From positions 62,001-126,000 of the forward strand of contig JAQUPZ010000005.1 in the NCBI GenBank assembly GCA_028716365.1: a DNA stretch of 64,000 nt. The letters run 5' to 3'. A program made the position numbers and the translations under genes. This stretch comes from Kiritimatiellia bacterium (GTDB lineage: Bacteria; Verrucomicrobiota; Kiritimatiellia; UBA8416; YA12-FULL-48-11). Of this stretch, positions 1 through 8,065 are shown piece after piece (within the stretch, counting starts at the first letter, position 1; the number at the start of each line of letters is the position of its first letter). The notes under the pieces were generated by a model. It searched no databases, was not told the DNA's origin, and saw only the letters and a list, made by a program, of their open reading frames with translations.

Positions 1-1
1 T

Positions 2-1411
2 TACCAACTGCAAAAAACAGAAGCCGGGGTACGAATGGCGATGGAATATAATCCTTATTCCGGTATCGAAACCCCTCACACCGTTATTGGCTGTAACCAA
101 GGCGATTGGCATGAACAACTCCAGCGTTATCGTGAGTGGGTAGCCACCTGGTACAAACCTGCTGCACCGCTGAAAAGCTGGTTCCGTGAAATATTCAATT
201 TTCGTCAACAGTTCATACATTTCACTGTTCCCACTAAAAGCGGTATGTTTGACGAAAAGACCAAGACACTACGCATAAAGGAAGTCGTTAATGAGGACGC
301 CAGAGATTTCGGAGGTGTGGATTACCTGCACCTGTTCGACTGGGGCTGGGACCCGGTGCACGGCCGTTGCGGCGATTATGTGCCTTGGGATTATCTCGGT
401 GGAGCAGACAAGTTCAAAGCCGAAGTAGAAAAGATTAAAAAGAGCGGTGTACCGGTTGGCCTTTACATCGAAGGATACCTCGTGGATCCGCAATCCGATC
501 TTGGCAAAGCAAAGGGTAAAGCATGGCAATTGCTCGATTCGCAAGGCAAACCTTACAACTATTTTGATCCAAGTTACAATATCTGCGCCTGGGTCAAGGA
601 CTGGCAGGACTATCTTTCCGCAACCTATGCAAGGGCAAAACAGCAAACTGGCGCCGTCGGTTTCTATATCGATGAATATGGTTTCTCCACACCGGGTCAC
701 TGTTGTTACAACCCTGACCATGGCCATCCTGTTCCGGTAACTCCGGTTTTAGGTGAACGTGAAATGCTCCGCCGGGTACGAGAGGCGGTTGGTCCAGAAT
801 GTGCACTATACACCGAAGAAAGCCCGACAGATGTGAACTCGCAATATCAGGACGGTAGTTTCACATATCACATTTCCTCAGTGAAAGATGACTGGTCACC
901 AACCCATATAAACCTCTACCGTTTTGCCTTCCCCACTTTCAAGACGATCGAAATCATCACTTGCGACCATCCGTTGGGCTCCAATATCGAAGCCTGCAAA
1001 CGCATCCTATTCAACGGCGAGGCAATCTGGATCGAGGGTATCGCAGGAAAATGGTTTACAGCTGAAACACGTGCCTATATCGCAAAGATGCACAAGGTAC
1101 TGCGCGACAATAAGCAATGTTTCACCAGCAACTGTCCACAGCCCCTGGTTCCAACGTTGACACAGGGATTGTACGCGAACATGTTCCCTGGGCAGAGTAA
1201 CAGTCACGGCAAGACCTGCTGGACAATTTATAACACCGGTTTTCGCACCGTACGCGGAGAGATAATTCGTGTACAGCACCTCCGGGGCGCAAAGTACCGT
1301 GACGAGTTCACCGGCCATAAAATACAGGCAAAGGTCACAGGAGATGAAGCTGTATTGACTTTCGAGATCGGTCCGCGTGACGTTGCAGTAATATCGAGGA
1401 CGTGCAAATGA
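2..1411 (+). CDS. Putative glycoside hydrolase-like TIM-barrel protein (5' end outside window)
   Basis: The reading frame is open to the left edge: codons before the first ATG at 35 read on without a stop, so the gene very probably starts upstream. The visible 469 residues have the look of a TIM-barrel glycosidase of the DUF6259 type. There is an aromatic-rich N-terminal segment (HEQLQRYREWV), barrel strands such as DYLHLFDWGWDP, GLYIEGYLVDP and GFYIDEYG, and a beta-rich C-terminal domain of about 100 residues ending in RDVAVISR. Acidic residues in IEGY and IDEYG are candidate catalytic residues, by position only. It sits 72 bp upstream of the exported isomerase-like gene at 1484 on the same strand, so co-transcription is likely. 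Substrate and family are inferred from general fold features; it could be an inactive glycan-binding relative. Confidence 0.5.
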   Translation, partial: YQLQKTEAGVRMAMEYNPYSGIETPHTVIGCNQGDWHEQLQRYREWVATWYKPAAPLKSWFREIFNFRQQFIHFTVPTKSGMFDEKTKTLRIKEVVNEDARDFGGVDYLHLFDWGWDPVHGRCGDYVPWDYLGGADKFKAEVEKIKKSGVPVGLYIEGYLVDPQSDLGKAKGKAWQLLDSQGKPYNYFDPSYNICAWVKDWQDYLSATYARAKQQTGAVGFYIDEYGFSTPGHCCYNPDHGHPVPVTPVLGEREMLRRVREAVGPECALYTEESPTDVNSQYQDGSFTYHISSVKDDWSPTHINLYRFAFPTFKTIEIITCDHPLGSNIEACKRILFNGEAIWIEGIAGKWFTAETRAYIAKMHKVLRDNKQCFTSNCPQPLVPTLTQGLYANMFPGQSNSHGKTCWTIYNTGFRTVRGEIIRVQHLRGAKYRDEFTGHKIQAKVTGDEAVLTFEIGPRDVAVISRTCK

Positions 1412-1483
1412 CGTTGACAGTTACTGTATCACGATGCCAGACTTCGGCCACATTATCATGATTTCAAGATTGGGAGAAAATAA

Positions 1484-3082
1484 ATGAGACGTTTTGCGAC
1501 GAAATACAATCATATTGATAACAGCCGGCGTAATTTCCTGGTGGGATTGGGCGCTGTGGCCGGTAGTTTTGCTCTAACTTCATCGAGCTGGCACGTGATC
1601 GCGGCAGACATCCAAAACCGTCCGCAGACACGTATCAAACGCCGTAAGCCGCGTACAGCCAACGTTGGCATCTTCGGCGTGGGACATTATACCTACTGGA
1701 GCCAGTTTGAGGGATTGCGCGATGAATTGATCAGTAAGATGGACATCCTGGTCAAGCGCGTGCAGGCACAGGATGTACAGGTTACAAATTTCGGGCTGAT
1801 CGACAATGCTGAAGGAGCATTCAAGCTATTACCCAAACTAAAGGCCGCCAACCTGGATCTCATCTTCTGCGATATGGTTACTTATGCCACATCATCTACT
1901 TTCGGTATCCTGATCCGCAAGTTGGATGTTCCAATTGTTTTGGTTGCCCTGCAACCGCGTAAGGCGCTCGATTACGCCAAAGCCTCCACCCGTATGCAGT
2001 TGATCAATGATGATTACTGTTCGGTTCCGGAATTTACCGGTGTGGCAATTCGCATGGGCAAGCGTCCACCACCTGTCATACTTGGCACACTGGACGACGA
2101 TCCACAGGCAGAGGCCGAATTGGCTGAGTGGTGTAATATTGCCAAGGTACTGCACGATCTGCATGGCGCGCGGATAGGTCATTTTGGTCATGTACTGGAA
2201 TCAATGCTGGACATGCATTCCGATCCGACGGCATTCACCGCGGCTTTTGGATGTCATATTGTTCAAACAGAAGCGGACGACCTGTTACGTCTCTACCGTA
2301 CAGTGCAATCCAGTGAGATCGAAGACAAGAAGAAGCAGATCCTCGATGTATTCGATACGCCTGATCCAAAATCCGACCCGATTACCCGCAAACTCACCGA
2401 TGATGATCTGCAGATGGCCGCCCGTGTGGCTGTTACCCTGGACAAGTTTGTGGAAGAAAAGAAACTCGATGGTCTTGCCTATTATTACGAGGGGGAACCG
2501 GACAGCGACCTGCGCCGCGTGGTAACCAACCTGATCGTCGGCAATTCACTGCTGACAGGCGCGGGTTTCCCAATGTGTGGTGAATCGGACCTGAAGACCT
2601 GTATTGCGATGTTGATCATGGACCGGCTGGACATTGGAGGCAGTTTTGCAGAATTCCATCCAGTCGATTTCCAGGAAGGTTTTGTACTCGTGGGACACGA
2701 TGGTCCGCATCATATCAATATTGCCGATGGCAAACCCGTGTTGCGCAGTCTTATAAAATATCACGGCAAACCGGGTTCTGGCGCCGGCGTGGAATTCAAA
2801 ATCAAGGAAGGCCCCATTACAATGTTGAGTATCGGTTTAACAGCACAAGGTAAATTCAAATTCGTGATCGGTGAGGGAGAATCTGTACGTGGCCCGATAC
2901 CAGCCACCGGCAATACGAACACCCGCGGATTCTTCAAGCCGGATGTCCGTACGTTTCTCAAGGAATGGTCTGCCCAGGGGCCGACCCATCATTTCGCACT
3001 TGGGATCGGACATCATGGCAAAACAATCCGGAAGATTGCCGAAGTTTTGAATATTGAAAGTGTGATCGTCGCAACGCGTTAG
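1484..3082 (+). CDS. Tat-exported L-fucose/L-arabinose isomerase-like protein
   Basis: This 532-residue protein has a twin-arginine signal (NSRRNFLVG at about residues 13-21, then a hydrophobic stretch to A41). The mature part resembles the L-fucose/L-arabinose isomerase family: an alpha/beta N-terminal domain (ANVGIFGVGHYTYW), a middle domain with acidic metal-binding candidates (YYYEGEPDSD and GFPMCGESDLK), and the C-terminal beta-barrel segment GPTHHFALGIGHHGKTIRKI. Known family members are cytoplasmic, Mn-dependent aldose-ketose isomerases, so Tat export is unusual and implies periplasmic sugar isomerisation or a changed role. Its ATG follows a TGGGAGAAAATAA ribosome-binding region. It lies downstream of the glycosidase-like gene and next to a convergent exported dehydrogenase. 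Family assignment is fairly sure; the substrate is unknown. Confidence 0.72.
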   Translation: MRRFATKYNHIDNSRRNFLVGLGAVAGSFALTSSSWHVIAADIQNRPQTRIKRRKPRTANVGIFGVGHYTYWSQFEGLRDELISKMDILVKRVQAQDVQVTNFGLIDNAEGAFKLLPKLKAANLDLIFCDMVTYATSSTFGILIRKLDVPIVLVALQPRKALDYAKASTRMQLINDDYCSVPEFTGVAIRMGKRPPPVILGTLDDDPQAEAELAEWCNIAKVLHDLHGARIGHFGHVLESMLDMHSDPTAFTAAFGCHIVQTEADDLLRLYRTVQSSEIEDKKKQILDVFDTPDPKSDPITRKLTDDDLQMAARVAVTLDKFVEEKKLDGLAYYYEGEPDSDLRRVVTNLIVGNSLLTGAGFPMCGESDLKTCIAMLIMDRLDIGGSFAEFHPVDFQEGFVLVGHDGPHHINIADGKPVLRSLIKYHGKPGSGAGVEFKIKEGPITMLSIGLTAQGKFKFVIGEGESVRGPIPATGNTNTRGFFKPDVRTFLKEWSAQGPTHHFALGIGHHGKTIRKIAEVLNIESVIVATR

Positions 3083-3497
3083 TCCGTATATTTCCCAGCG
3101 TGATCCTGGTCACAAGTCTAGTCGTTATCAATAATTGGTTACATGGCGCCAAAAGCGCCAAACAAATCGTTCCGTTGATAGAAGGTACATCCGTCAGTTA
3201 AACAATTTGGTGAACCATTCCGATGAGTTACAAAGGTTCCTATTCGACATGCCGTTTCGGGATGGCGATGCGAATCGCGGTGCGGATTGGGATGCATGTA
3301 ATCCCGACATCGCAGATGGCGGGATGAAGTGCCAAAACGGGAACACGTCAAGTTGGTACAGCTACAAGGCATCGCAAGCGGTGCTGTATATGCATACGCG
3401 CCGCTTGCGATAACAAAGTAGATGGACTGACTTCACGTGTGATCCGTTTTGCTCAATCCGCAACGCTTTTTCACTTATAGCCCGTTGACTACGATGG
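3083..3497. other. 415-bp convergent intergenic region
   Basis: This is non-coding sequence between two convergent genes. A frame of about 90 codons on the plus strand has no recognisable composition or ribosome-binding site. The only clear structure is the hairpin at 3372-3410. Nothing else can be supported here. Confidence 0.5.
3372..3410. terminator. 10-bp perfect stem-loop between convergent genes
   Basis: TCGCAAGCGG at 3372-3381 pairs perfectly with CCGCTTGCGA at 3401-3410. The 19-nt loop itself contains GTAT/ATAC arms. There is no U tract, so it may be a transcription barrier or a small palindromic repeat rather than a canonical Rho-independent terminator. Its place between convergent genes fits bidirectional termination. 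Confidence 0.45.
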
Positions 3498-4838
3498 CTA
3501 TATCAGTTTTGTTATGCCAGCTAATGCAATTGGCGGGAAGTGGCCCGGTCCCGGTTTGAGATCCTTGGGCATAATATCCAACTGGGAAGTTTTCATCAGC
3601 CAATCCCATGAGAGTTCCCTGCCGGTATATGCAGACATGCGAATACCAACTGCCGTAAGAGTACTTTCGGCGATACGAATACCTTCGTTAAGAGGATTTC
3701 CGTCACGAATACTCTTAATCAGGTCTGTATGTTCCTGAACCTGAGGATTCGGTATCTCACCCTTATACTCATAAGGTTTCTCCCCTTTGATGATCGCTGA
3801 ACAGTTTGACTCGCCCTTGGTGCCGACAATGCGTTCGTCGACTCTTTCAGTCGCGTGGGCAATGTGTCCGGATATACTGACACAGCGCGCGCCGTTTGGA
3901 TATTCCATCTCGGCAGTAATGTGATCATAGATGTTGCCCAGCATATTGGGATGTCCATTGGTTTCACCCATCCTCTTCAAGTCGGGTGAATCCTTGAGTA
4001 GAGGAAGTATCTGAAGATCACGCGTCTGCCTTCCACCTGTTGCCCAGATCTTCTTTGGCGGACCATTGAAACACCAGTTCATGATATCAATCTTGTGGAT
4101 ATGCTGTTCAACAACCTGATCGCCGCTCAACCAATCCCAGTGATACCAGTTATGACACTGCCACTCCAAGTTACTGACATTTGCCATCGCGCCCTTCTTG
4201 TCACGGAACCAAATCCCGCCGCTGACGTAATAACACTGCCCGCCGGTCAGTTCGCCGATATCACCGTTGTGAATTCGTTTCATTACTTCCAGGTACGAGG
4301 TTCTGTGCCTGCTCTGTGTCCCGCATACCACTCCGAGTTTCTTCTGTTCGGCCATCTTGGATGCCTCGATGATCACGCGGCATCCGACAGGATCAACCGC
4401 TATGGGTTTCTCCATGAAAATATGTTTGCCCGCTTCGATGGCGGCCTTGATATGTGCAGGACGAAATGCAGGAGGTCCCGCATGAAGAACCATGTCCACA
4501 CCCGAATCAATCAGTTTCTTGTAAGCATCAAATCCCCAGAACACGTGGTCGTCATTAATTTTACATGCTTCTCCAAACTTTTCAAAACTCTTCTTTGCAT
4601 TTTTGGCCTGCTCTTCAAACAGGTCTGCAACGGCAATAATCTCAATTCCAGGTGAAGATTTTATGCAGTTATCGACCGCGCCTTTTCCTCTTCCGCCGCA
4701 ACCGATGAGCCCGATTTTTATCTTATCTGAACCGGCTGCGAATACCTGTCGTGTTCCGACTTCAGCCAATACGGCCGCTCCGGCGGTGAATGCCGAAGTT
4801 TTAAGGAAATTTCTTCGTGATACTGAACTGTTATCCAT
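3498..4838 (-). CDS. Tat-exported Gfo/Idh/MocA family oxidoreductase
   Basis: The start is set at 4838, where GGGAGG lies 7 nt before the ATG; the longer frame adds 19 residues without signal character. The signal is SRRNFLKTSAF (residues 7-17). The Rossmann motif GLIGCGGRGKG lies at about 43-53 and the family EKP motif (EKPIAVDP) at 143-150. The C-terminal domain has the HNWYHWDWLSGDQVVEQHIH stretch typical of exported Gfo relatives. Such enzymes carry tightly held NAD(P) and oxidise or epimerise sugars; Zymomonas glucose-fructose oxidoreductase is the exported precedent. It probably shares an operon with the upstream aminotransferase gene (131-bp gap with a strong hairpin). The sugar substrate is not readable from sequence. 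Confidence 0.85.
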   Translation of the reverse strand: MDNSSVSRRNFLKTSAFTAGAAVLAEVGTRQVFAAGSDKIKIGLIGCGGRGKGAVDNCIKSSPGIEIIAVADLFEEQAKNAKKSFEKFGEACKINDDHVFWGFDAYKKLIDSGVDMVLHAGPPAFRPAHIKAAIEAGKHIFMEKPIAVDPVGCRVIIEASKMAEQKKLGVVCGTQSRHRTSYLEVMKRIHNGDIGELTGGQCYYVSGGIWFRDKKGAMANVSNLEWQCHNWYHWDWLSGDQVVEQHIHKIDIMNWCFNGPPKKIWATGGRQTRDLQILPLLKDSPDLKRMGETNGHPNMLGNIYDHITAEMEYPNGARCVSISGHIAHATERVDERIVGTKGESNCSAIIKGEKPYEYKGEIPNPQVQEHTDLIKSIRDGNPLNEGIRIAESTLTAVGIRMSAYTGRELSWDWLMKTSQLDIMPKDLKPGPGHFPPIALAGITKLI

Positions 4839-4878
4839 GATGACCTCCCGATGTTTTTTGATAGTAAGCTGTAACCGA

Positions 4879-4918
4879 GTACCTGTCTTCTGCACGGAAC
4901 CGTGCAGAAGACAGGTAC
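4879..4918. repeat. Perfect 19-bp inverted repeat (hairpin)
   Basis: The arm at 4879-4897 is the exact reverse complement of 4900-4918, with only AA between. It sits between two same-strand genes, just upstream of the ribosome-binding site of the 4838 start. The arms carry GTCTTC/GAAGAC, as do hairpins at 29738-29752 and near 17939-17970. It could attenuate or process the transcript, or be a palindromic repeat element. Confidence 0.75.
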
Positions 4919-4969
4919 AATGGTTTATAGACCTGTCTTAATACCTCTGGCAAGGCCAATATGTCAGTT

Positions 4970-6310
4970 TTATGCCAATTTAGAACGATTGGCCCAGACT
5001 TTCTCGAAGGCCTTTACATATTGCTCCACCAATTCAGGCGCGTCCTCGTACATACACGGCACGAAGATATGGTTGGCATTCACATAGTCAATACCAGGCA
5101 TGGAATCCGGAATCTTCGGCGGATGATGCCACCACTTGGCCTCAGAATAAATCTTCAGCTTGTGCTGTGCCGGATAATCCCAGAAGCTGACACGAACGCC
5201 CTCGGCTTTCAGTGCTTTCACGATAGTATCGCGTGACAAACCAAGCTTCTTAAAGTCAATGAACAGCATGTTTCCACTGTAATAAACCCGCTTCTGATCA
5301 GGACGACAACGCGGTTCAGTGACACATTCCAATTGAGTCAACCGGTTATTCAATGCTCGAACATTTTTCTCCACGGTCGCATTGCGGGAATCAAGTTCCT
5401 GTAATTGCTGACGAGCTACGGCGGCCGCAAACGGATGCATCCGGTATTTCTGACCAAACCCGGTACCTTCGTAGGCACGGACAGGACTGTCTTTAGGAAA
5501 CTTTACCGGGTCCTCGTAGTGACCAAAAGCTGCGCCGCGCTCGAAATATTCACGCGTCTGATACATGCCCATACCGCCTTCCACAGACGGCATCACCTTG
5601 GATGCCTGGAAACTGAAAATACCCATCTGTCCCCATGTCCCTATTTTTTTACCCTTCATTGAAGCGCCGTGGGCATGCGCGCAATCTTCCAGCGTGATAA
5701 GTCCCTTCTCTTTTGCCCAATCACAGATAAGATCCATCTCGCACGGCAGTCCCCACGAATGCATGCCTTCCACGGCTTTCGTCTGTGGTGTCAGTTTTTT
5801 CTTCGCATCTTCCAGGTCAAAACATGCCGTCTTCGGATCAATATCTACAAAGACCGGTACAAGTCCCGAGAAACGCATTGCCAGGCAAGCTGAGAAGAAG
5901 GTGTATGACGGCACCATGACTTCGCTCCCGGCCGGCAGATCCAGCGCAAAATACATGCTCGTTAATGCGCTTGAACCGTTCATATGTGCCTTCACAAAAG
6001 CCGAGTTCGTATATTCCTTCCACTCCTTTTCAAAAAGCGGTAGTTCATCGTAGAATTTATTGTTGTCTATCAGATCATGTAATCGTTTTTTTTCGGCTTC
6101 GCCATAACGCGGCCAGCGGGTTATCGCAGCTAGCCGGTTGGCCGGGAATGTCACAGTTTTCTGTCCACCGCTGACAGCCAGTTTCTCGGCATCGGCAGCC
6201 CCGGCGGAATGACTCACCGCCAGTCCCGCCACAACTGCGCCTCCTGTCTTGATGAAATTCCTCCGTGTATACCCCGCCTTGTCGTTCGCATGATTTGTAA
6301 CTCGACTCAT
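4970..6310 (-). CDS. Tat-exported DegT/DnrJ/EryC1/StrS-type aminotransferase
   Basis: This 446-residue protein has a Tat signal (YTRRNFIKTGG, residues 14-24, cleavage near A37-A40). It is followed by a full fold-type I sugar-aminotransferase domain: NGSSALTSMYFAL near 111-123, the aspartate motif TLEDCAHAHG near 206-215, and the PLP lysine in FSFQASKV (K239) followed by EGGMGM. Family members transaminate keto-sugars made by dehydrogenases or dehydratases and are normally cytoplasmic. A folded, PLP-loaded export substrate would explain Tat use. The ATG follows GAAAGGAGTCGTT. The gene is followed by an exported Gfo/Idh/MocA gene, so a periplasmic oxidation-transamination pair is possible. It could instead be a non-catalytic sensor. 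Confidence 0.82.
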   Translation of the reverse strand: MSRVTNHANDKAGYTRRNFIKTGGAVVAGLAVSHSAGAADAEKLAVSGGQKTVTFPANRLAAITRWPRYGEAEKKRLHDLIDNNKFYDELPLFEKEWKEYTNSAFVKAHMNGSSALTSMYFALDLPAGSEVMVPSYTFFSACLAMRFSGLVPVFVDIDPKTACFDLEDAKKKLTPQTKAVEGMHSWGLPCEMDLICDWAKEKGLITLEDCAHAHGASMKGKKIGTWGQMGIFSFQASKVMPSVEGGMGMYQTREYFERGAAFGHYEDPVKFPKDSPVRAYEGTGFGQKYRMHPFAAAVARQQLQELDSRNATVEKNVRALNNRLTQLECVTEPRCRPDQKRVYYSGNMLFIDFKKLGLSRDTIVKALKAEGVRVSFWDYPAQHKLKIYSEAKWWHHPPKIPDSMPGIDYVNANHIFVPCMYEDAPELVEQYVKAFEKVWANRSKLA

Positions 6311-6368
6311 AACGACTCCTTTCTATGTTCGTTTTTCTCTATCTTCACTTACCTAAGTCGCAACTAAA

Positions 6369-6433
6369 GGTAGGGCGCGACCGCCGGGCGCGCCATTTTT
6401 GATAAGAGGCGGGTCCGGCGGCCCCGCCCTACC
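6369..6433. repeat. REP/MITE-like imperfect palindrome
   Basis: A 26-nt left arm (6369-6394, beginning GGTAGGGCG) and a 26-nt right arm (6408-6433, ending CGCCCTACC) are reverse complements except for a few positions, around a 13-nt loop. The very GC-rich arms contrast with the AT-rich flanks. This is the shape of a repetitive extragenic palindrome or a minimal non-autonomous element. No other copy was found in the window. Confidence 0.7.
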
Positions 6434-6563
6434 AAATCCTTCCAATCTATTTCATATCTTGACAGAACTATTCGAGCTCCTTGATTCAGTTACCTTTGAG
6501 TTTCTCCTGGTAATCGCCGAATATAGCCTGTTAACCGACCAGTCATCACCAACCTGATCATTT

Positions 6564-6575
6564 GAACAGCTGTTC
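6564..6575. promoter_or_regulatory. Perfect 12-bp palindrome, candidate operator
   Basis: GAACAGCTGTTC is fully self-complementary. It lies between the ROK regulator gene and the downstream exported aminotransferase gene, on the upstream side of the latter. ROK repressors bind palindromic sites, so this is a candidate, but only one copy is visible. Confidence 0.3.
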
Positions 6576-6600
6576 GTTTAATGTGCATATCATTCCCTGT

Positions 6601-7803
6601 TTAGTTACGTGACAGGTTTTCCACCATTCCTTTTGGTTCAGTTTGACTGGTACTGAAGGAGGCCGCCAGATCGCGCAGATAATCTTCTGCACCAGCTTTT
6701 GGAAACTCCAAAGGAATTGTTTCCTTTTCGCCGTACAGGATAAGAGATTTGGCTGCCGCCAAGATTCGATTGCGCCATTCATCCCGTCCTTCCAAAACAT
6801 ATCCGCTCATCACAATTACGTCCGGATGCAAAAGATTCACAATCACCGAAACAGCCCAGGCACAACGGCGAATTAATTCCTGAACAATTGTATTCGCATA
6901 GGAATCCCCACCGCTTCGTTCCAGCATTTCCAGCTGGCTGAAAAACTCGGCGGGTAACACTCCAGTATACTCGGCCAGCCTGGTTTGAACCCCATTTTGC
7001 ACATCCGACCGAACTTTCCTCAGAATCGCCGGCCCGGATATCAGCGCTTCCAGGCAACCTCGATGTCCGCATCCACAGATCGGTCCATCGGGATCCACAA
7101 CAATGTGTCCCATCTCTCCCCAAATACGATGTTGAGACGCCCATATCGGATCAAGACTTAATCCCTGGCTGCTTACCCCATCCCCTACGTTAAAGATAAC
7201 CAGATTGTGAATATTATCCCCTGCTCGGACCCGTAACTCAGAAACCGTTCGGGACTGGGAATAATAGGTTTCCAAACGAATATCGCATTCAAGTTCCTTC
7301 GCAAGTTTCTCCTCAGAAAACTCCCTGATCCATGGAATAACCGAGCTGTTCAATATCCGTTCATTGGGAACCCTCACCGCATTGATACCAAGCACTGTTC
7401 CATCAATGTCCTTGCTGGTGAGCCCTGCTTGCTGGAGCGTCATATCTCGAAACTCCCGCAGCATCTGCAGAGCCTCCTGGCAATTATTAAGCAGGGGTGA
7501 AATTCGTTTCTGAATTTTGCCCACCACTTGATTGTCCAGGAATACGCCCGCATGCCATACCGAACCAAGCCACTGAATTGCCATAACGCGCGTTTTTTTA
7601 AATACGCAATAATGCTGAATCGGCCGTCCTCTGCCGCGTCTCTCAATCCGGTCGGCCCTGATTACCTCATTCCTTAAAAGACGATTCACAATGCCATGAA
7701 CCGTATTACTCGGAAGATCAAGACGCTGGGCTATCTCCACCTGACTCGTAGCCTGACGGTTCTCAATTAATTGAAAAATAAGTTGCTCATGAATTGTCTG
7801 CAC
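6601..7803 (-). CDS. ROK family transcriptional regulator
   Basis: This 400-residue protein starts at a GTG. Residues 1-60 form a winged helix (TSQVEIAQRLDLPSNTVHGI is the recognition region, followed by a RRGRGRP wing). The ROK sugar-kinase fold follows, with GEMGHIVV at about 229 and the zinc motif CGCGHRGCLE at 243-252. The catalytic aspartate motif of true ROK kinases (NDANAxA-like) is replaced near 179-190, so it is a regulator, not a kinase. It probably represses neighbouring sugar genes when the ligand is absent; the ligand is unknown. Flanking genes are an exported aminotransferase/Gfo pair downstream and a glycosidase-like gene upstream. A plausible sigma70 promoter lies 80-110 bp upstream. 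Confidence 0.88.
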   Translation of the reverse strand: MQTIHEQLIFQLIENRQATSQVEIAQRLDLPSNTVHGIVNRLLRNEVIRADRIERRGRGRPIQHYCVFKKTRVMAIQWLGSVWHAGVFLDNQVVGKIQKRISPLLNNCQEALQMLREFRDMTLQQAGLTSKDIDGTVLGINAVRVPNERILNSSVIPWIREFSEEKLAKELECDIRLETYYSQSRTVSELRVRAGDNIHNLVIFNVGDGVSSQGLSLDPIWASQHRIWGEMGHIVVDPDGPICGCGHRGCLEALISGPAILRKVRSDVQNGVQTRLAEYTGVLPAEFFSQLEMLERSGGDSYANTIVQELIRRCAWAVSVIVNLLHPDVIVMSGYVLEGRDEWRNRILAAAKSLILYGEKETIPLEFPKAGAEDYLRDLAASFSTSQTEPKGMVENLSRN

Positions 7804-7882
7804 AACAGGATCACCCCAGAATCTTCAATAATGCTTTTGTGGTCTTGGCTTAGGCCTATTAATTATTTCTTAATACGACATT

Positions 7883-7911
7883 AATCTATCTAACAAGCCC
7901 ATTGAAGTCAA
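7883..7911 (-). promoter_or_regulatory. Sigma70-like promoter for the ROK gene
   Basis: Reading the minus strand, TTGACT (7911-7906), a 17-nt spacer and TAGATT (7888-7883) precede the GTG at 7803 within AT-rich sequence. The match is fair and not unique. Confidence 0.35.
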
Positions 7912-8065
7912 TAAAATCTTACATTTTTTTCATATAATGATTAAATCCGGTAATAATTATGATAAAAAAGGGAAATATCGATTTTTCAGAATACCAAAAC
8001 GAGAAGGAAAACTGGAATCTTTAGAAAATCCAAAATTACAAAATACTTTATTTACTGGAGACCGT

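Noticed and set aside
3135..3413. Possible 92-residue protein downstream of the isomerase-like gene
   Set aside because: No ribosome-binding site, no domain, unusual composition; the hairpin at 3372-3410 lies within it.
4839..4895. Longer start (19 extra residues) for the 3498 oxidoreductase
   Set aside because: The extra codons run into the hairpin at 4879-4918; a strong GGGAGG site supports the start at 4838.
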